DNA from: AC-37 sp034663685 | GTDB lineage: Bacteria; Actinomycetota; Thermoleophilia; Solirubrobacterales; Thermoleophilaceae | Assembly (NCBI GenBank): GCA_034663685.1 | Contig: JAXDJC010000122.1 | Location: forward strand, 1 to 15,711 | Length of the DNA stretch: 15,711 bases | Reading direction: 5' to 3' | Part shown: positions 13,453-15,711 of the stretch, piece by piece | Layout of the letters: each line of letters opens with the position of its first letter | Numbering within the stretch: position 1 is the first letter of the stretch | The notes under the pieces: model-generated | What the model was told of the DNA's origin: nothing | The model's database searches: none | Seen by the model: the letters and a program-made list of their open reading frames with translations, nothing else | Made by a program: the position numbers and the translations under genes

Positions 13453-14547
13453 ATGCCTGCTGTAACCAAGGACAACCCAAAGCACGCCGCCCGAAAGCGG
13501 CACGCCGACGGTGGGTCCGCCTCGCGCAAGCGCGGAGGCGAGACCGCCGCGGAGAAGACGCCTCGCAAGCGCGGCCAGACGGCCGCTGCTGAGGCAGCCC
13601 CTGCCCGCAAGCCCAAGGCTGCGGCCGCCGCCGCGCCCACCACGCGCAAGCGCCGCTTCGCCCGCGAGGACGACTCGATGGCCGGCAAGACCGCCGCCGA
13701 GAAGGCCCACGCGCAGGCCGATGACGTCACCACCGATTCGCTCCAGCTCTTCTTCAACGAGGCGCGGAAGTACCCGCTGCTCACCGCGCCCGAGGAGATC
13801 GAGCTGGCCCAGCGCATCGAGAAGGGCGACATCGAGGCCAAGGACCGGATGATCAACTCGAACCTCCGGCTGGTCGTGTCGGTGGCCCGCAAGTACCAGG
13901 GCCACGGCCTCACGCTGGGCGATCTCGTCCAGGAGGGCATGCTCGGCCTGATCCGCGCCACGGAGAAGTTCGACTGGCGCCGCGGGTTCAAGTTCTCCAC
14001 GTACGCGACCCTGTGGATCCGTCAGGCGATACAGCGCGGGCTCGAGAACAGCTCGCGCACCATCCGCCTGCCCGTTCACATCGCGCAGCGCGAGCGCAAG
14101 ATCAACCGCACGGAGCGCGAGCTCGCCACCAAGCTCGGCCGTGAGCCGACCGAGGAGGAGCTGGCCGAGGCGGTCGAGCTCCCGATCGACCAGGTCATCG
14201 AGATCCGCAAGGCGGCCCGTCCGCTCACCTCGCTCGACCAGCCGGTCGGCGACGACGGCGAGACGGCCTTCGGCGACCTGCTCGCCAGCAACGCTCCCAA
14301 CCCCGAGGACGAGGTCGTCCAGGACGCCGGCACCAGCGCGGTGCAGCGCGCCGTGGACGCTCTCCCCGAGCGGGAGCGCGACGTGGTCGAGCTTCGCTTC
14401 GGCCTCGGCGGGCGCGAGCCCACGCCGCTGCGCGAGACCGGCCGCCGGCTCGGCATCTCCGCGGAGCGGGTGCGCCAGATCGAGGAGGACGCCCTCGAGC
14501 GTCTCGCCGAGAGTGGCGACCTCGCAGCGCTTCGCGACGCTGCGTAG
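13453..14547 (+). CDS. RNA polymerase sigma-70 factor, RpoD/SigA type
   Basis: A 364-residue sigma factor of the principal (group 1/2) type. Residues 1-92 are a Lys/Arg/Ala-rich extension (for example TPRKRGQTAAAEAAPARKPK) without a recognisable region 1.1. Region 1.2 is DSLQLFFNEARKYPLLTAPE (95-114). Region 2 spans about 137-205 and includes NLRLVVSVARKYQGHGLTLGD, QEGMLGLIRATEKFDWRRGF and KFSTYATLWIRQAIQRGLEN, the -10 recognition and melting helices. Region 3 starts at RTIRLPVH. Region 4 (about 300-355) ends in GRRLGISAERVRQIEEDALERL, the -35-binding helix-turn-helix. ATG 13453 has GGAAAG 4 bases upstream. I cannot tell whether this is the principal sigma factor or a paralogue, so no symbol is given. 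Confidence 0.93.
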   Translation: MPAVTKDNPKHAARKRHADGGSASRKRGGETAAEKTPRKRGQTAAAEAAPARKPKAAAAAAPTTRKRRFAREDDSMAGKTAAEKAHAQADDVTTDSLQLFFNEARKYPLLTAPEEIELAQRIEKGDIEAKDRMINSNLRLVVSVARKYQGHGLTLGDLVQEGMLGLIRATEKFDWRRGFKFSTYATLWIRQAIQRGLENSSRTIRLPVHIAQRERKINRTERELATKLGREPTEEELAEAVELPIDQVIEIRKAARPLTSLDQPVGDDGETAFGDLLASNAPNPEDEVVQDAGTSAVQRAVDALPERERDVVELRFGLGGREPTPLRETGRRLGISAERVRQIEEDALERLAESGDLAALRDAA

Positions 14548-14681
14548 CCCTGCAAACCGTCGGATTCCGGCGTCCTCGGTCGCTCGCGTGCTGTCGCACG
14601 CGTCGCTTCCTGCGTCCTTGGGCTCCTCGGTTTTCGGCGCCGGGCGGCTCACGTTCTAGGGACGCGTAGCGTTCTACGTGC
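14548..14681 (+). promoter_or_regulatory. Gap between the two sigma factor genes
   Basis: It holds a hairpin (listed separately), the 8-base direct repeat TCCTCGGT at 14573-14580 and 14624-14631 on either side of it, and CGTTCTA at 14652-14658 and 14670-14676 (18-base period) just before the ECF gene. TAGCGT at 14667-14672 could be a -10 with 9 bases to the GTG at 14682. No ribosome binding site is seen before that GTG. Confidence 0.4.
14585..14602 (+). terminator. Hairpin downstream of the sigma-70 gene
   Basis: CGCGTGC (14585-14591), loop TGTC, GCACGCG (14596-14602): a perfect 7-bp GC-rich stem 37 bases after the stop codon. It lacks an immediate T tract, as many actinobacterial terminators do. 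Position and strength make it the best terminator candidate in the window. Confidence 0.5.
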
Positions 14682-15146
14682 GTGAGCCTGCCGCCGTTCC
14701 AGGTCTTCCTCGATGACCATGCCGGGCCGATCCACCGCTTCCTGGTGGCGCTCGTCGGTCCCCAGGAGGCGGAGGACGCGCTTCAGGAGACCCTGATCTC
14801 GGCACTCCGGGCCTACCCGCGGCTGCGGCCGGGGTCGAACCTGCGGGCTTGGGGGATGTCGATCGCGCGCAACAAGGCGATCGACTCCGCGCGGGCGCGC
14901 GGACGGCGGCCGCTGCCGATGGACGGCGCCGGCGCCGGGCTTGCGGCCGACCCGCCGCCGGAGACCGACGCCGAGCTCTGGGCCGCCGTTCGGGAGCTGC
15001 CCCCGCGCCAGCGCGCGGCGGTGGCGCTGCGCTACGCCGGCGACCTGACGCACCGGGACGTGGGCACGGCGATGGGCTGCAGCGAGGAGGCCGCGCGGCG
15101 ATCCGCCGCGGACGGCTTGAAACGACTCAGGGAGGTCCTGTCATGA
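14682..15146 (+). CDS. ECF-type (group 4) RNA polymerase sigma factor
   Basis: A 154-residue sigma factor with only regions 2 and 4. Region 2 (about 8-75) contains EAEDALQETLISALRAYPRL and the -10 binding helix NLRAWGMSIARNKAIDSARAR. A Pro/Gly/Asp-rich linker (77-95) leads to region 4 (about 98-152), with ELPPRQRAAVALRYAGDLTH and the helix-turn-helix DVGTAMGCSEEAARRSAADG before LKRLRE. The start is GTG 14682; there is no ribosome binding site and the frame opens just here. The stop overlaps the next gene by 4 bases (ATGA), so the partner is the DNA alkyltransferase rather than an anti-sigma factor. The product lacks extra C-terminal sensing domains. The stimulus may be alkylation damage, which is inference from the neighbour. 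Confidence 0.9.
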   Translation: MSLPPFQVFLDDHAGPIHRFLVALVGPQEAEDALQETLISALRAYPRLRPGSNLRAWGMSIARNKAIDSARARGRRPLPMDGAGAGLAADPPPETDAELWAAVRELPPRQRAAVALRYAGDLTHRDVGTAMGCSEEAARRSAADGLKRLREVLS

Positions 15147-15711
15147 CCCAGCCGCGACTGTCCGACCGACTCGGCGCGGCCGCGCGGGGGAGGGGCCTGC
15201 CCGCGGGCGCGCTCGACCGCCTGGCCGCGCGGGCCGCCGGCGATGGGCTGCTCGACGTGGCCTACACCACGCTCGCCACCCCGGTCGGCGACCTGCTCGT
15301 GGCGGCGACGCCGCGCGGGGTGGTGCGCATCTCCTACCTCGACTGGTTTCCGGCGGAGGAGACTCTCGCCGACCTCTCGCGGCGAGTCTCGCCGCGCGTG
15401 CTGGAGGCGCCGGAGCGGCTCGACGACGTGCGGCGCGAGCTCGACGAGTACTTCAACGGCGACCGGCGCGGCTTCGACGTGCGCCTCGACCGGTCGCTGC
15501 TCGGCCCCTTCGCCAAGAGGGTGCTCGGCCGCACCGCGAAGATCCCGTACGGGAAGGTGTCCACCTACGCCGAGGTGGCCGCTGGGGCCGGGAGCCCGCG
15601 CGCCTCGCGCGCAGCCGGCAACGCGCTGGCGCGCAACCCGATCCCGATCGTGATCCCCTGCCACAGGGTGCTGCGCAGCGGCGGCGGGATGGGCGGCTAC
15701 GCCGGCGGCCT
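15143..15711 (+). CDS. ogt: Methylated-DNA-protein-cysteine S-methyltransferase, 3' end missing
   Basis: Suicide repair enzyme that moves the alkyl group from O6-alkylguanine to its own cysteine. The frame is open to the end of the window after 189 complete codons. The domain shows SPVG-like TPVGDLLVAATPRG (46-59), IPYGKVSTYAEVA (134-146), the DNA-binding helix with RAAGNALARNP (156-166), and the active site IPCHRVL at 171-177 with Cys173. The sequence stops within GYAGG, near the end of the family domain, so few residues are missing. Residues 1-37 are an unusual Arg/Ala/Gly-rich extension (LSDRLGAAARGRG, then ALDRLAARAAGDG) before the usual first strand; it has no zinc-finger Cys/His pattern. 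ATG 15143 overlaps the ECF stop by 4 bases and has GGAGG 7 bases upstream. The symbol follows the family name. Confidence 0.92.
   Translation, partial: MTQPRLSDRLGAAARGRGLPAGALDRLAARAAGDGLLDVAYTTLATPVGDLLVAATPRGVVRISYLDWFPAEETLADLSRRVSPRVLEAPERLDDVRRELDEYFNGDRRGFDVRLDRSLLGPFAKRVLGRTAKIPYGKVSTYAEVAAGAGSPRASRAAGNALARNPIPIVIPCHRVLRSGGGMGGYAGG

Noticed and set aside
1..15711. CRISPR arrays, tRNA or rRNA genes, insertion sequences, integrases
   Set aside because: I saw no regularly spaced repeats, no cloverleaf-like or rRNA-like segments, and no transposase or integrase motifs in any frame. Small RNAs cannot be excluded by eye.

Overview
The window is GC-rich DNA (about 70 percent by eye) packed with genes on both strands, joined by 1- and 4-base start/stop overlaps and using many GTG starts. 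It looks like an actinobacterium, most likely of the Thermoleophilia/Solirubrobacterales group. The reasons are a murT/gatD lipid II amidation locus, a DUF1707 plus 2TM protein, a large secreted M14 peptidase ending in a Cys-containing beta-rich tail of a kind I associate with secreted proteins of that group, and a principal-type sigma factor with a Lys/Ala-rich N-terminal extension. The placement is inference from gene content. I see no mobile element, CRISPR array, tRNA or rRNA.

Layout. 1-1783 (+): the 3' part of hflX, then dut overlapping it by 4 bases, then a small DUF1707/2TM membrane protein with its own promoter. 1809-5519 (-): a tightly overlapped operon read as lipid kinase, murT, class I SAM methyltransferase, gatD. 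5573-6058 (+): a small protein resembling dual-specificity phosphatases but without the catalytic Cys and Arg. 6055-7165 (-): a HAD-IIA hydrolase and a DUF2103-like protein. 7191-8647 (+): a cyclophilin lipoprotein and a thioredoxin-TPR (CnoX/YbbN-like) protein. 8681-12807 (-): the secreted M14 metallopeptidase and an uncharacterised two-helix membrane protein. 12962-13270 (+): an ArsR-type regulator divergent from the peptidase. 13453-14547 (+): a sigma-70 factor. 14682-15711 (+): an ECF sigma factor overlapping an O6-alkylguanine DNA methyltransferase gene that runs off the window.

How the genes fit together. MurT and GatD form the enzyme that amidates D-Glu of lipid II; here their genes are separated by a methyltransferase gene and follow a lipid kinase gene, so the operon looks like an envelope unit with one unexplained member. 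The cyclophilin and the thioredoxin-TPR protein both belong to protein-folding families, one outside the membrane and one inside. The two sigma genes are adjacent but separated by a hairpin. The ECF gene lacks an adjacent anti-sigma gene on its downstream side and is instead coupled to a DNA repair methyltransferase.

Regulatory signals. Five genes have a TANNNT hexamer ending exactly 7 or 8 bases before the start codon and no convincing Shine-Dalgarno sequence, suggesting leaderless transcripts. Two of these promoters are divergent and their -10 hexamers overlap, with only 25 bases between the two start codons.
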